From contig NZ_AP014724.1 of NCBI RefSeq assembly GCF_001548055.1, positions 1,054,001 through 1,118,000 on the forward strand: a DNA stretch of 64,000 bases, written 5' to 3'. Numbering within the stretch: the stretch's first letter is position 1; each line of letters begins with the position of its first letter. Source of the DNA: Sulfurospirillum cavolei. Lineage in GTDB: Bacteria; Campylobacterota; Campylobacteria; Campylobacterales; Sulfurospirillaceae. A program made the position numbers and the translations under genes. Positions 7,124 to 16,680 of this stretch are shown here, one piece after another. The notes below the pieces were generated by a model. That model did not search any database. It saw nothing but the letters and a program-made list of their open reading frames with translations, and was not told the DNA's origin.

Positions 7124-9700
7124 GTGAAACAATTAAGTCTTACCAAACGTCTTTTTTGGATAATAACGCTTTTTATTTTTCTTGCCAATGCCGTCGTTAT
7201 CGGTTATTTATACCGACAAGCGCACGAGTTGACCGCGATTAGAGCGTATTCGAAAGCCAAAACACTCCATGACTATTTTATTTCGATGCGTTATGTGTAT
7301 CACCAACAGTTTCTCTCAAGCGGTATCGATTTAAACGACTCGACGGTCGGATTTTTACCTGCGCACGCTTCAACGCATATCAGTGATTTCTTTAGCCAAC
7401 GCTCCAAACAAGGTATTACGATTCGTAATGTTTCGGATAGACCGCGCAATCCTGACAATAAAGCCGACGCGCTTGAAGAGACGATGATCCGCTATTTCGA
7501 TGCCCACCCTAAAGAAGACGAAAAGCTCGAATTAATCGAAGAGGCGAACGGGCAATCGTTTTATTTTTTCTCGTCGCCGTTACGAATTCAGGCATATTGT
7601 TTAGCCTGTCACGGTAAAAAAGAGGAAGTATTGCCCTATATCGCCCAGCGTTACGACAATGCTTACGGTTATTCTTTGGGTGAAGTAAGAGGACTTACCA
7701 GCATAAAAATGCCCAAAAACCTTGTCTTTGACGATGTCATCGCGCTTTTTTGGAAAGAAGTCGTCTTTAGCGTAGCGGCAACGCTTTTTTTGCTAGTTGT
7801 AACGTTTTTGGCGATTGAAGAGCTAACGAAAAGAGAAGTGGAACAGAAAAAAGAGTTGGAAGCGTTGGTCAAAGAACGGACGCAAAAATTGATGCAAAAA
7901 AGCGATGAACTGGAAAAAGCGTACGATCATCAAAAGCATCTTTACTCGGTTTTGCGTACGGTTGCCGACAGTAATCAAATCTTAATTACGACGCAGACGC
8001 TCGACGAGTTATTACACCAAACGGCACAATGCCTTTTTGAAAACGATTCGTTTGCCCATGTCAAAATTATTTTGTGGGACGAAGAGAAACTCTTGGTTAA
8101 AGAGTCCTTGGGACTTGACGGTGATTTCAACATTACGGATATCGAAGAAGAGGTTTTTCATAAAGGGGGTTACCGTATTTTAACGCACAACGATAAAGCC
8201 GTCGGCTCTTCATGCCAAACAATGATGCATCGTTACGGTGTGAGCGAAGCGTATATTACCGCGCTTAGAAGCGATAAATTTGCGCGTAACGTTTTGGGCG
8301 TGTTAACGATTTGTACGACGATACCGCAAGGTTTTAGTCAAGAAGAGCGCGCGATGATCGAAGAGTTGGCGGGAGACGTCGGCTTTGCCATTAACTCGTT
8401 TCGTCAAAAGGAGAGCATTATTAAGCTTTCGTATTACGATCCGCTAACCGATTTGGCTAACAAAACGATGCTAAGCGAGCACATTCGCCTTGCCATACAA
8501 GCGCACCAAAATTCTCACATGTACGGTGCGTTGTTATTTTTAGATATTGATAATTTTAAGTCGATTAATGATCTTAAAGGCCATGCAACGGGCGATAAGC
8601 TTTTGGTCTTAATGGCGGAGCGTCTCAAAGGCTTCACGCGGGACAATGATGTTTTAGCGCGCTTCGGCGGCGACGAGTTTACCGTCTTACTTCCGAATAT
8701 TGCCGACAATGTGGAAGCAACCGCGCGTAGTGCCGAAGAGACGGCTATGAAGATTTTAATCGCGGCAAAAGAGCCGTTTATGATTGATCATCATCCTTTT
8801 TTCGTGACGGTTAGTATCGGGATCGGACTTTTTGGTGAAAAAGAGAGCGTAGAGTCGTTATTAAGCCATGCAGATAGTGCCATGTATGCGGCTAAAAGAG
8901 ACGGACGCGATACGATTCGTTTTTTTGACGCATTTATTCAACATGTCATGGAAGAAAAATCGTTGATGTTGCAACGCTTACGCGACGCATTGGACAGTGA
9001 GCAGTTTTTCTTGCTCTATCAGCCGCAACTTGATCATAATCGCCGTATCGTCGGCGTGGAGGCATTGGTTAGACTTCAGACAAAAGACGGGAAGATCATT
9101 TCACCGGCACATTTCATTCCTATTTGCGAAGAATCCGGATTGATTATACCTTTAGGTTATTGGGTTATGAAAGAGGCGATTTCCCAAGCGGCGAGATGGA
9201 AAGAAGATGCCGAAAAATCCTTATGGCGCATTTCGATTAACGTGAGTATCAAGCAATTTGAACGTGAAGATTTTATCGCAATTTTAGAATCGATGTTGAA
9301 CGAAAACGGCATCGATCCCTCACGACTTCGCTTGGAATTAACGGAGAGCCTTTTGATTGGAGACAGTGAAAAAGCGTTGAAGAAGATCAATGCGCTCAAA
9401 ACACTCGGCGTTTCATTGTCGATCGATGATTTTGGAACGGGATATTCGAGTTTGCAGTATCTCAAAAATTTTCACGTCGACGAATTAAAAATCGACCAAT
9501 CGTTTATTCGCGATTTTATTCACAATCGAAGCGATGCGATGATTGTGGAAACGATTCTTTCTATGGGGCAAAGTTTTCATTTGGAAGTCATCGCCGAAGG
9601 CGTGGAAACACAAGAACAGTTTGAGGCGTTAAAAGAACTCGGATGCCGTTATTTTCAAGGCTATCTCTTTTCAAAACCGACGGCACCGGAGCTTCTTTAA
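7124..9700 (+). CDS. Membrane GGDEF-EAL protein with periplasmic CxxCH (haem) sensor and GAF domain
   Basis: An 858-residue dual c-di-GMP enzyme. TM1 (residues 10-32) and TM2 (about 208-230) flank a periplasmic domain of the DUF3365/Tll0287 kind with C159-LA-C162-H163, a c-type haem attachment motif, suggesting redox or gas sensing. A coiled coil and a GAF-like domain (about 265-430) follow. The GGDEF domain reads ARFGGDEFTVLL with an RDND inhibitory site five residues upstream. The EAL domain keeps GVEALVRL, LELTESLL, DDFGTGYSSL, DELKIDQSF and VIAEGVETQEQ. Both halves therefore look catalytically competent (synthesis and hydrolysis). Start GTG at 7124 behind AAAGGAG. Confidence 0.93.
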   Translation: MKQLSLTKRLFWIITLFIFLANAVVIGYLYRQAHELTAIRAYSKAKTLHDYFISMRYVYHQQFLSSGIDLNDSTVGFLPAHASTHISDFFSQRSKQGITIRNVSDRPRNPDNKADALEETMIRYFDAHPKEDEKLELIEEANGQSFYFFSSPLRIQAYCLACHGKKEEVLPYIAQRYDNAYGYSLGEVRGLTSIKMPKNLVFDDVIALFWKEVVFSVAATLFLLVVTFLAIEELTKREVEQKKELEALVKERTQKLMQKSDELEKAYDHQKHLYSVLRTVADSNQILITTQTLDELLHQTAQCLFENDSFAHVKIILWDEEKLLVKESLGLDGDFNITDIEEEVFHKGGYRILTHNDKAVGSSCQTMMHRYGVSEAYITALRSDKFARNVLGVLTICTTIPQGFSQEERAMIEELAGDVGFAINSFRQKESIIKLSYYDPLTDLANKTMLSEHIRLAIQAHQNSHMYGALLFLDIDNFKSINDLKGHATGDKLLVLMAERLKGFTRDNDVLARFGGDEFTVLLPNIADNVEATARSAEETAMKILIAAKEPFMIDHHPFFVTVSIGIGLFGEKESVESLLSHADSAMYAAKRDGRDTIRFFDAFIQHVMEEKSLMLQRLRDALDSEQFFLLYQPQLDHNRRIVGVEALVRLQTKDGKIISPAHFIPICEESGLIIPLGYWVMKEAISQAARWKEDAEKSLWRISINVSIKQFEREDFIAILESMLNENGIDPSRLRLELTESLLIGDSEKALKKINALKTLGVSLSIDDFGTGYSSLQYLKNFHVDELKIDQSFIRDFIHNRSDAMIVETILSMGQSFHLEVIAEGVETQEQFEALKELGCRYFQGYLFSKPTAPELL

Positions 9701-9706
9701 GATCGC

Positions 9707-10222
9707 TTATTCACGGACGATATCGTATCCTTTCGGAATATCGGGGCGAAACATTTCGTCGTCGATAAAAAGATCGGTTGAAGCGTTGGAAAAGAGAATT
9801 TCGACGTTATTTTCCAATTTATCTTTGTAGCTTATCTTCTCGATCGTATCGTTAGAACCGACAATCGTATACGTCGTGTCCATAAAGCGGGTGATATAAC
9901 GGTTCGGAGCGACCTCTTTGGCTTCGCGAAGCAATTGTGCGATGTTGGGCGTGTTTTGCAACGTCGTAACGATCACTTGCTCCAACTCCGGTTCGACAAT
10001 TAACACTTTGTTTTGGTTAAAATAGATTTTTTTCACGACGGGTTTTTGATAAACCCATAACGCTTTTTGTTCTTTTGTGGCATAAAACGTCCCTTCGTAC
10101 GCAATCGTTTTATTTTGATCGTTGGTCACTTTTTGAATAAAATCGCTTTGAATCGTTTTAAAATCGCCGATTTTTGCGCATAAAAGCGTTGTAAGGCAGA
10201 GTAAAATTCCAATCAAACGCAT
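9707..10222 (-). CDS. lolA: Outer-membrane lipoprotein carrier protein LolA
   Basis: 171 residues with a cleavable signal (MRLIGILLCLTTLLCA), then the LolA fold: FKTIQSDFIQKVT, YEGTFYATKEQKALWVYQKP, and PDIPKGYDIV at the C-terminus. LolA ferries lipoproteins across the periplasm. The ATG at 10222 is preceded by AAGGGG at 7 bases; a GTG start seven residues earlier lacks a site. It converges on the GGDEF-EAL gene and is divergent from secA. The LolC/E-like permease lies two genes away. Confidence 0.9.
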   Translation of the reverse strand: MRLIGILLCLTTLLCAKIGDFKTIQSDFIQKVTNDQNKTIAYEGTFYATKEQKALWVYQKPVVKKIYFNQNKVLIVEPELEQVIVTTLQNTPNIAQLLREAKEVAPNRYITRFMDTTYTIVGSNDTIEKISYKDKLENNVEILFSNASTDLFIDDEMFRPDIPKGYDIVRE

Positions 10223-10346
10223 AAAAACCCCTTGGTCGTGCAATATCGTTATGGAGTTTTATCAAAGAGATAGTAAAAGTATGATAAAATCCTGAATTCT
10301 AATGAAAACAGATCAGAAAAAAGAAAGAAAATTAGAGGAAAATCGT

Positions 10347-12932
10347 ATGTCACTCAGTAGTATCGTTCGTAAAATTTTCGGCACGAAAAATGATCGCGTC
10401 GTGAAAGAGTTAATGGGACGCGTCAAAAAAATCAATGCCTTAGAACCGACGTATGAAAGGCTAAGCGATGAAGATCTTAAGGCGGCGTTTAACGCATTGA
10501 AAGCGGATGTCCAAGCCGGTTTAAAATCTTTGGACGAGGTTTTGAACGATGTTTTTGCAATGACGCGAGAAGTCAGCAAACGTACGACGACGATGCGCCA
10601 TTTCGACGTACAAATGGTCGGCGGTTTAGTTTTGCACGGCGGCAATATCGCCGAGATGAAAACGGGTGAAGGTAAAACGTTGGTTGCAACGCTTCCGGTC
10701 GTACTCAACGCAATGAGCGGTGAGGGTGTACATGTCGTGACCGTGAACGATTATTTGGCGAAACGCGATGCGGCGGATATGGCTAGAATTTATAACTTTT
10801 TAGGGCTTAGCGTAGGTGTGGTGACCAACGATCTTGCCAACGATACCGAACGTAAGGCGCAATACGACGCCGACATTACGTACGGTACGAATAACGAATT
10901 CGGTTTTGACTACTTGCGCGACAATATGCGCTACTCTTCGGGCGAAAAAGTACAACGTATGCATAATTTCGTGATCGTCGACGAAGTCGATTCGATTTTA
11001 ATCGACGAAGCGAGGACGCCTTTGATTATCTCCGGACCTGCGAATCGAACGTTAGAGGGATATAAACTTGCCGACGGCGTAGCGCGAAAATTGGTTAAAG
11101 AACGTGATTTTAGCGTCGATGAAAAAAATCGAACGATTATTTTGAGCGAAGAGGGCATCAGCAACGCCGAAAAATTGTTTGAAGTCGACAACTTGTACAG
11201 TTTGGAAAATGCCGTTTTATCACACCACCTCGATCAAGCGTTGAAAGCCCACTATCTTTTTGAAGCGGACGTTCACTATGTCGTCAGAGAAGGCGAAATT
11301 GTTATCGTCGACGAATTTACGGGTCGATTGAGCGAAGGCAGACGCTTTTCCGAAGGTTTACACCAAGCCTTGGAAGCCAAAGAGGGCGTGATGATCAAAG
11401 AAGAGTCACAAACTTTGGCGGATATTACTTTCCAAAACTATTTTCGATTGTATAAAAAGCTTGCGGGTATGACGGGAACCGCACAAACCGAAGCAACGGA
11501 ATTTTCTCAAATTTACAATTTAGAAGTTATCTCTATTCCGACAAATTTACCGATGCGTCGCGAAGATATGAACGATTTGATTTACAAGACTGAACGCGAA
11601 AAGTTCGAAGCCGTCATTAAAGACATTAAAGCATGCCATGAAAAAGGTCAACCTGTTTTGGTGGGTACGGCATCCATCGAAAAAAGCGAATTGTTGCATA
11701 CGTTGCTGAAAAAAGAGAAAGTGCCGCATTCGGTTTTAAATGCGAAAAACCATGAAAAAGAGGCACAAATTATCAAAGATGCGGGCTTAAAAGGTGCCGT
11801 TACGATCGCAACGAATATGGCGGGACGCGGTGTAGACATCAAATTGACCGATGAAGTCAAAGCTTTGGGCGGTCTTTATATTATCGGTACGGAACGTCAT
11901 GAAAGCCGTCGTATCGACAACCAACTTCGCGGTCGTTCGGGACGTCAGGGTGACGTGGGCAAGAGCCGTTTTTATTTAAGTTTGGAAGACAATCTTTTAC
12001 GTATTTTCGGAAGCGATCGTATTAAAGCGATTATGGAGCGACTCGGCATCGAAGAGGGTGAACATATCGAATCGAAAATGGTAACGCGTGCGGTTGAGAA
12101 CGCACAGAAAAAAGTTGAAGCCCTTCACTTTGAAGCGCGCAAACACTTGTTGGAATACGACGACGTTGCCAATAAACAACGTAAAACCATTTACAATTTT
12201 AGAAACGATCTTTTAAATCCCGCATTCGGTATCGAAGAAAAAATCAAAGAAATTCGTCTCGAGTTCGTTACCAATCTGCTCTTTAGAGCTGAAATTTACG
12301 AAGGTATTTCCGAGACGCAATACGATCTTGAACGTCTTTGTGCCGTTGTGAGAGACGAGCTTGGAGAAGCATTTGAAGCCCCATCGTTTCAAGAGCTTGA
12401 TTTTGACGGATTGCGCACGAAATTGACGGAGTTATTGGAAGCACGTTACGATGAAAAGATGTCCCTCGTTGATGCGACGCAACGTAAAGAAATCGAACGT
12501 ATCTTATACCTTCAAGTTTTAGACAATGCATGGCGTGCCCATTTATACCAAATGGATATTTTAAAAACAGGTATCGGGCTTCGCGGTTATAATCAAAAAG
12601 ACCCGTTAACCGAATATAAAAAAGAGAGTTATAACCTTTTTATCGAATTGGTCGAACAAATCAAATTTGAGAGTTTTAAAACGCTTCATATCGTTAAACT
12701 TCGCGATCAAAAAGAAGAGGACGAGCGACGTCAAGCGATGGAAGAGATGATCCGTCGTATGGAAGAGAACAATACTTCGACGACCTTAGAACACCAAAAT
12801 CCTTATGCGGAAGACGAAGAAGACGAAAAAGAGAAAAAAATTCCTAGAAATGAACCGTGCCCGTGCGGAAGCGGTAAAAAATACAAACAATGTTGCGGTA
12901 AGAGCGGTCCTAAAAAAGGGCTTTTAGCATAA
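10347..12932 (+). CDS. secA: Preprotein translocase ATPase SecA
   Basis: 861 residues from the ATG at 10347 (AGAGGA 8 bases upstream); a further 15 codons upstream are open but lack the family N-terminus. SecA drives Sec-dependent export by ATP hydrolysis. It shows Walker [34 protein letters not shown], the helicase C motifs ([35 protein letters not shown]) and the C-terminal zinc/SecB-binding motif [15 protein letters not shown]. The gene lies 9 bases before the LolC/E-like permease gene. Confidence 0.98.
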   Translation: MSLSSIVRKIFGTKNDRVVKELMGRVKKINALEPTYERLSDEDLKAAFNALKADVQAGLKSLDEVLNDVFAMTREVSKRTTTMRHFDVQMVGGLVLHGGNIAEMKTGEGKTLVATLPVVLNAMSGEGVHVVTVNDYLAKRDAADMARIYNFLGLSVGVVTNDLANDTERKAQYDADITYGTNNEFGFDYLRDNMRYSSGEKVQRMHNFVIVDEVDSILIDEARTPLIISGPANRTLEGYKLADGVARKLVKERDFSVDEKNRTIILSEEGISNAEKLFEVDNLYSLENAVLSHHLDQALKAHYLFEADVHYVVREGEIVIVDEFTGRLSEGRRFSEGLHQALEAKEGVMIKEESQTLADITFQNYFRLYKKLAGMTGTAQTEATEFSQIYNLEVISIPTNLPMRREDMNDLIYKTEREKFEAVIKDIKACHEKGQPVLVGTASIEKSELLHTLLKKEKVPHSVLNAKNHEKEAQIIKDAGLKGAVTIATNMAGRGVDIKLTDEVKALGGLYIIGTERHESRRIDNQLRGRSGRQGDVGKSRFYLSLEDNLLRIFGSDRIKAIMERLGIEEGEHIESKMVTRAVENAQKKVEALHFEARKHLLEYDDVANKQRKTIYNFRNDLLNPAFGIEEKIKEIRLEFVTNLLFRAEIYEGISETQYDLERLCAVVRDELGEAFEAPSFQELDFDGLRTKLTELLEARYDEKMSLVDATQRKEIERILYLQVLDNAWRAHLYQMDILKTGIGLRGYNQKDPLTEYKKESYNLFIELVEQIKFESFKTLHIVKLRDQKEEDERRQAMEEMIRRMEENNTSTTLEHQNPYAEDEEDEKEKKIPRNEPCPCGSGKKYKQCCGKSGPKKGLLA

Positions 12933-12941
12933 AGGGTAACG

Positions 12942-14147
12942 GTGGTGCAAGGAAATCTTAGTCTTTATCTCGTTAAAAAATATTTGCGATTCGATAAATC
13001 GCAGCCGTTCATTACCGTGATTTCGCTTTTAGCATTTTTCGGCGTGGCGATCGGATTGACGGTTTTAATGGTCGCTATGGCGATTATGAACGGCTTTGAC
13101 AAAGAGTTTGAAAAAAAACTTTTTACGATGAATTATCCGCTTTCGATCTATTCGCGTACCTTTTCTCCGGTGACGCAAAACGATTTGGAAACGCTGAAAG
13201 CGAATTTTCCTTCACTGAAGTTTAGCCCGTATATTTCCACCCAAGTGATCGTGAAAAAAGGAGACCGCTTAGAAGGCGGATTGCTTTTCGGTGTTCATTT
13301 CGAGCAAGAGGCACAGATCAACAGTATCGTCGCCGATGCGGTGCGCGGAAAAACGCTTGATAAATACGATTTGATTACCGGAAGCGAACTGGCAAAACAC
13401 CATTTACTCAGTGCCGATGAAAAAGCGACGTTGATTTTTACGAAAAACGATCCGGGCGGTATGAGTTTGATTCCGAAGATGAAACGGTTTAACTATCAAG
13501 GTTCGTTTCATTCGGGCTTAATCGCGTACGACAAAGCTTACATGTACACGACGTTGGACTCTTTAGCGCAAATTTTGCAATACCAAGAGGGAACGTTTGA
13601 CGGCATTCATATCTATTCGGACAATCCTCTCGTCGATATCGAAAAGATTCGAAAAACCTTACCGGCGGATTTAGGAATTGTCGGTTGGTGGCAGATGAAC
13701 GGCAATTTTTTTGCCGCTTTAGCATTGGAAAAACGCGCTTTGTTTATCGTCTTAATGCTGATTATTCTCATTGCATCTTTGAATATTATCAGCTCTTTGT
13801 TGATGACGGTTATGAACCGACGCAAAGAAATCGCTCTTTTGCTTTCACTGGGAGCCTATAAAAAAGAGATCAAAAATACGTTTTTTTACCTAGGCTTGGT
13901 GATTGGCGGCGGCGGAATGCTTTTTGGTATGCTCTTAGGCAGTATTGTTTTATGGGTACTCGGTTCGTTTGATATTATCTCGCTCCCTGCCGATGTTTAC
14001 GGTACGGCGCGCTTGCCGCTTGATTTATCGTCGCTCGACTTTTTCTTGATCGTCTTAGGAACGAGTGCTATCGTGGCTCTTTCCTCGTATTACCCCGCGT
14101 ATAAAGCAACGCAGATTAACGTTTTAGATACCCTTCGTAACGAGTAG
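12942..14147 (+). CDS. lolC: LolC/LolE-family lipoprotein-releasing ABC permease
   Basis: A 401-residue MacB/FtsX-type permease. TM1 (about 22-46: VISLLAFFGVAIGLTVLMVA) and a periplasmic domain (about 50-265) precede three C-terminal helices with the coupling segment MNRRKEIALLLSLGAYKKEI. In LolCDE it extracts lipoproteins from the inner membrane and hands them to LolA. No LolD ATPase is in the window. A GTG start at 12942 follows AAAGGGTAAC, 9 bases after secA. Choice between LolC and LolE is not possible; many Campylobacterota carry a single copy. Confidence 0.88.
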   Translation: MVQGNLSLYLVKKYLRFDKSQPFITVISLLAFFGVAIGLTVLMVAMAIMNGFDKEFEKKLFTMNYPLSIYSRTFSPVTQNDLETLKANFPSLKFSPYISTQVIVKKGDRLEGGLLFGVHFEQEAQINSIVADAVRGKTLDKYDLITGSELAKHHLLSADEKATLIFTKNDPGGMSLIPKMKRFNYQGSFHSGLIAYDKAYMYTTLDSLAQILQYQEGTFDGIHIYSDNPLVDIEKIRKTLPADLGIVGWWQMNGNFFAALALEKRALFIVLMLIILIASLNIISSLLMTVMNRRKEIALLLSLGAYKKEIKNTFFYLGLVIGGGGMLFGMLLGSIVLWVLGSFDIISLPADVYGTARLPLDLSSLDFFLIVLGTSAIVALSSYYPAYKATQINVLDTLRNE

Positions 14148-14158
14148 TTATGCTTTTC

Positions 14159-14187
14159 AAAGCGGGCAATATTTTGCCCGCTTTTTT
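14159..14187. terminator. Bidirectional rho-independent terminator
   Basis: A perfect 11-bp inverted repeat (AAAGCGGGCAA / TTGCCCGCTTT) with a 4-base loop followed by a T-run on the plus strand; the A-rich left flank gives a weaker tract for the opposite strand. It ends the lolC transcript and overlaps the stop of the convergent minus-strand gene. Confidence 0.9.
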
Positions 14188-14590
14188 ATACATGTAGAAG
14201 TTCGGTCGTGATATTGCAGTTATCTTCCACCATCTCTTGAAGCTTACTCAAAAGCGTCTTGGAATCGGTTCCGTCCTCCGGATAGGTAACGACGTTATCG
14301 TGGGGCGATTGATCTAAAAATTCTTGAATCCCCGAAAGCACTTCGGTCGCACCGTTCCAATCGGTTCCCGTCAAGATAACGACATAATGGTTATTGTGGT
14401 TGAAAATCGCGTCGGTGCGTCGAAGAATGCGTTGAAACATCTCCAAACTATCCATCTCTTTGCGATCTTCGAGGGAGAAAAAAATCAGCGAAAACGGAAC
14501 TTCGTCTTTAATTCCGAAACGCTCCAATAAGGCGATATGATGGTCGATAAGATTGGCGAGATTGATCTTGGAAAAAGCGATTCCGGACAT
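14186..14590 (-). CDS. Small degenerate GGDEF-fold protein
   Basis: 134 residues from ATG 14590 (AAGGAGACG upstream). The pattern LIDHHIALLERFGIKDEVPF, SLIFFSLEDRKE, FQRILRRTDAIFNHNNHYVV, ILTGTDWNGATEVLSGIQEF resembles the alternating strands and helices of a diguanylate cyclase core. The metal-binding Asp and the GGDEF loop are replaced (NHNNHYVV at the loop position), so catalysis is unlikely. It has no membrane segment or signal. It lies between lolC and cprS, with 113 bases to cprS. Inference: a regulatory or nucleotide-binding remnant; a non-homologous alpha/beta protein is the alternative. Confidence 0.6.
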   Translation of the reverse strand: MSGIAFSKINLANLIDHHIALLERFGIKDEVPFSLIFFSLEDRKEMDSLEMFQRILRRTDAIFNHNNHYVVILTGTDWNGATEVLSGIQEFLDQSPHDNVVTYPEDGTDSKTLLSKLQEMVEDNCNITTELLHV

Positions 14591-14703
14591 AAAACGTCTC
14601 CTTGTCAATGAGTTTTTATTTACTTTCTTTCATTCGTCGTAAGTGATCTCTTTATCGCGAACTCCGTCTTGAAAGAGGGTAATGAAAGCAATCTATTGTA
14701 ACA

Positions 14704-15942
14704 TTAATTCGGTTCGAGCGTATCGAGTTTTTCAAAATTGAAATAATTATACCCGTCTTTGTGTTCGTAAGTAAACGTCAAACGGTGTGCTTTGAGAATA
14801 TGATGCACGATGTAAAGACCGAGTCCGAAACTGTGGTGTGAATTGTTTTCTTGCACAAACGGTTCCAAATAATGTGCCAGTTCGTATTTGAGCGGCTTGC
14901 CTTGGCTAATAAACGCCATTTTCGTTTTGCGCGCAACGATGCGTACCTTTTGATCAATGGAGTATTTGATACCGTTGTCGATGACGTTTTTCATCGCCGT
15001 CGTAAAGAGTCGAAAATCGACGTTTAAAATAATCTCTTCTTCGCCGTCGATTTCGATTTGCGTAGGAGAAATCATCGCAAGATCGATGGCTTCGTCAAGC
15101 ATATCGACCAAACGGTACGGTTTGACGTTTTTGAGCCCCTCTCCGGAGGTAATTTGTTCAATCGAGGCAAATTCGTTAATCAGAAGTTCCAGTTTTTCAA
15201 ACGTTCCGATCAGACGCGTGCGTTGCTTGCCTTCTTCGAGCATTTCGGCACTAATGCGACCTTTTGTGATAGGTGTTTTGAGTTCGTGCATGATATTGCG
15301 TAAAAAGAGCTGTCGGGATTGGTTGAGTTTGTTGATCTGCGCGACCGCATTATGAAACGCATTGGCGACTTGGGAGATTTCGTCTTCGCCGTCGGTTTTA
15401 CAGTTGATCGTAAGGTTGCCTTTGGCAAACGCATCCATTTGGCGTTTGAGTTTTCGTAAAGGTTTGATTTTACGAATCGTCAAAATATACGCGATGATAA
15501 TAATCGTAAAGACGATGCCGAAAATCGTTTTAATCAAATCGTAACGGTAGGGTTGAAAATCTTCGTCTTTTAGCAGTAACGACGAGTATTTGGTTTCGAT
15601 TTGTAAGTAGTGGTCGTTTTCGTAGCGCAAAATGGCACTCGATCCGATTCGATCGGAGATTTTTTGAATCACTTGCGCATTTTGGATAATATGTTCTTGT
15701 TGCGCTTTATCCGTAATCTCGCGCATTTGGTACCCTTGCACTTGCTTTTTCAACTCTTCGTTGGTAATAAAATTATTAAGGTGAAAAAGCGTCGCACGCG
15801 CGATGATGGAGTACTTGATATTGAGTTTTTCGGTATAGGTTTGCTTGTCGTATTCCAACAAGAAAAGGAGTGCAAGGAAAATACTCACGATGCTGATCGC
15901 AAAAATAAAGGTAATGCTGTAAAAAATAGAAGACTTGGTCAT
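14704..15942 (-). CDS. cprS: CprS-like sensor histidine kinase
   Basis: 412 residues. TM1 (about 7-29) and TM2 (about 140-158) enclose a periplasmic sensor. HAMP is followed by HisKA with the phospho-acceptor in NIMHELKTPITKGR. The N-box is NVIDNGIKYS, and the G-box SFGLGLYIVHHIL closes the ATPase domain. It overlaps the response regulator gene by 4 bases (ATGA). The order kinase-regulator-htrA-cbpA-hspR-kefB matches, as I recall, C. jejuni Cj1226c-Cj1231, where the pair is CprS/CprR (envelope and biofilm control). Naming rests on that synteny; H. pylori ArsS is a related family. Confidence 0.85.
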   Translation of the reverse strand: MTKSSIFYSITFIFAISIVSIFLALLFLLEYDKQTYTEKLNIKYSIIARATLFHLNNFITNEELKKQVQGYQMREITDKAQQEHIIQNAQVIQKISDRIGSSAILRYENDHYLQIETKYSSLLLKDEDFQPYRYDLIKTIFGIVFTIIIIAYILTIRKIKPLRKLKRQMDAFAKGNLTINCKTDGEDEISQVANAFHNAVAQINKLNQSRQLFLRNIMHELKTPITKGRISAEMLEEGKQRTRLIGTFEKLELLINEFASIEQITSGEGLKNVKPYRLVDMLDEAIDLAMISPTQIEIDGEEEIILNVDFRLFTTAMKNVIDNGIKYSIDQKVRIVARKTKMAFISQGKPLKYELAHYLEPFVQENNSHHSFGLGLYIVHHILKAHRLTFTYEHKDGYNYFNFEKLDTLEPN

Positions 15943-16619
15943 TGTAAAAATTTGTATCCTATACCGCGAATGGCGTGAATATACGTCGGTTCTTTAGGGT
16001 TTTCTCCGAGTTTTTGACGAATACGTCCGATGATGACGTCGATGCTTTTGTTGGTTGTCTCTTCGCTAATGGCTTCGATATTGTAAATCAGCTCTTCGCG
16101 TGAGACGACGCCGCCTTCTTTTTTGATGAGATAGCCCAAAATACCGTATTCGGCAGCCGTTAAGGGAAGGGCTTTTCCGTGAAAAACAATGGTGCGTTGC
16201 TCTTCGTTGAGGACTAAATCTTTCGTTTTTTGTACGTTTTGATCGATAGGCGTTAAGCCTTTATTGCGTCGTAGAAGACTCATAATGCGCGCTTGCAATT
16301 CTCTTGGATTGTAAGGTTTGGGTAAATAATCGTCCGCGCCGTTTTCCAAAGCGGTCACTTTATCGGTTATATCGGTGCGTGCGGAGGAGATGATGATAGG
16401 AATCGTATGACGTTTGCGAATCTCTTTACACACGTCAAGCCCGTCGATACCCGGAAGCGTGAGGTCTAAAATCAAAAGATCGAAAGGATGCATATCTAGC
16501 GTCGAGAGTCCTATGTAAGGATCTTCCGCGACCGTGACGGACATGTCAAAAGGTTCTAAATATTCCGTTAAGATTTCGGCTAATTCCAAATCGTCTTCGA
16601 TCATCAATATTTTCGTCAT
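15939..16619 (-). CDS. cprR: CprR-like OmpR/PhoB-family response regulator
   Basis: 226 residues. The receiver domain shows the acidic pair in LMIEDDLELAE, the phospho-acceptor Asp in DLLILDLTLPGIDGLDV, and the Lys in DDYLPKPYNP. The C-terminal winged helix contains LTAAEYGILGYLIKKEGGVV and IDVIIGRIRQKLGENP. It is paired with the upstream-overlapping kinase and transcribed away from htrA's 3' end. In C. jejuni CprR is linked to control of htrA, which is the neighbour here. A TTACATGTCA palindrome (16628-16637) lies 9 to 18 bases upstream of the start, close to the ribosome site. Confidence 0.88.
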   Translation of the reverse strand: MTKILMIEDDLELAEILTEYLEPFDMSVTVAEDPYIGLSTLDMHPFDLLILDLTLPGIDGLDVCKEIRKRHTIPIIISSARTDITDKVTALENGADDYLPKPYNPRELQARIMSLLRRNKGLTPIDQNVQKTKDLVLNEEQRTIVFHGKALPLTAAEYGILGYLIKKEGGVVSREELIYNIEAISEETTNKSIDVIIGRIRQKLGENPKEPTYIHAIRGIGYKFLQ

Positions 16620-16627
16620 AATACTCC

Positions 16628-16637
16628 TTACATGTCA
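16628..16637. repeat. TKACATGTMA palindrome between cprR and htrA
   Basis: TTACATGTCA, one of 17 exact copies of a 10-bp palindrome in this window, here in the 61-base gap upstream of cprR. Role unknown; see the findings. Confidence 0.7.
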
Positions 16638-16653
16638 ACGGTATTATAGCCAA

Positions 16654-16678
16654 TTTTAGGAGGTTTTCCCTCCTAAAA
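16654..16678. repeat. Hairpin downstream of htrA
   Basis: A perfect 10-bp inverted repeat TTTTAGGAGG / CCTCCTAAAA with a 5-base loop, 3 bases past the htrA stop. It can form a stable RNA hairpin for htrA (minus strand), but the following tract is only AATTGG, so it may be a processing or attenuating hairpin rather than a classical terminator. Confidence 0.6.
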
Positions 16679-16680
16679 CC

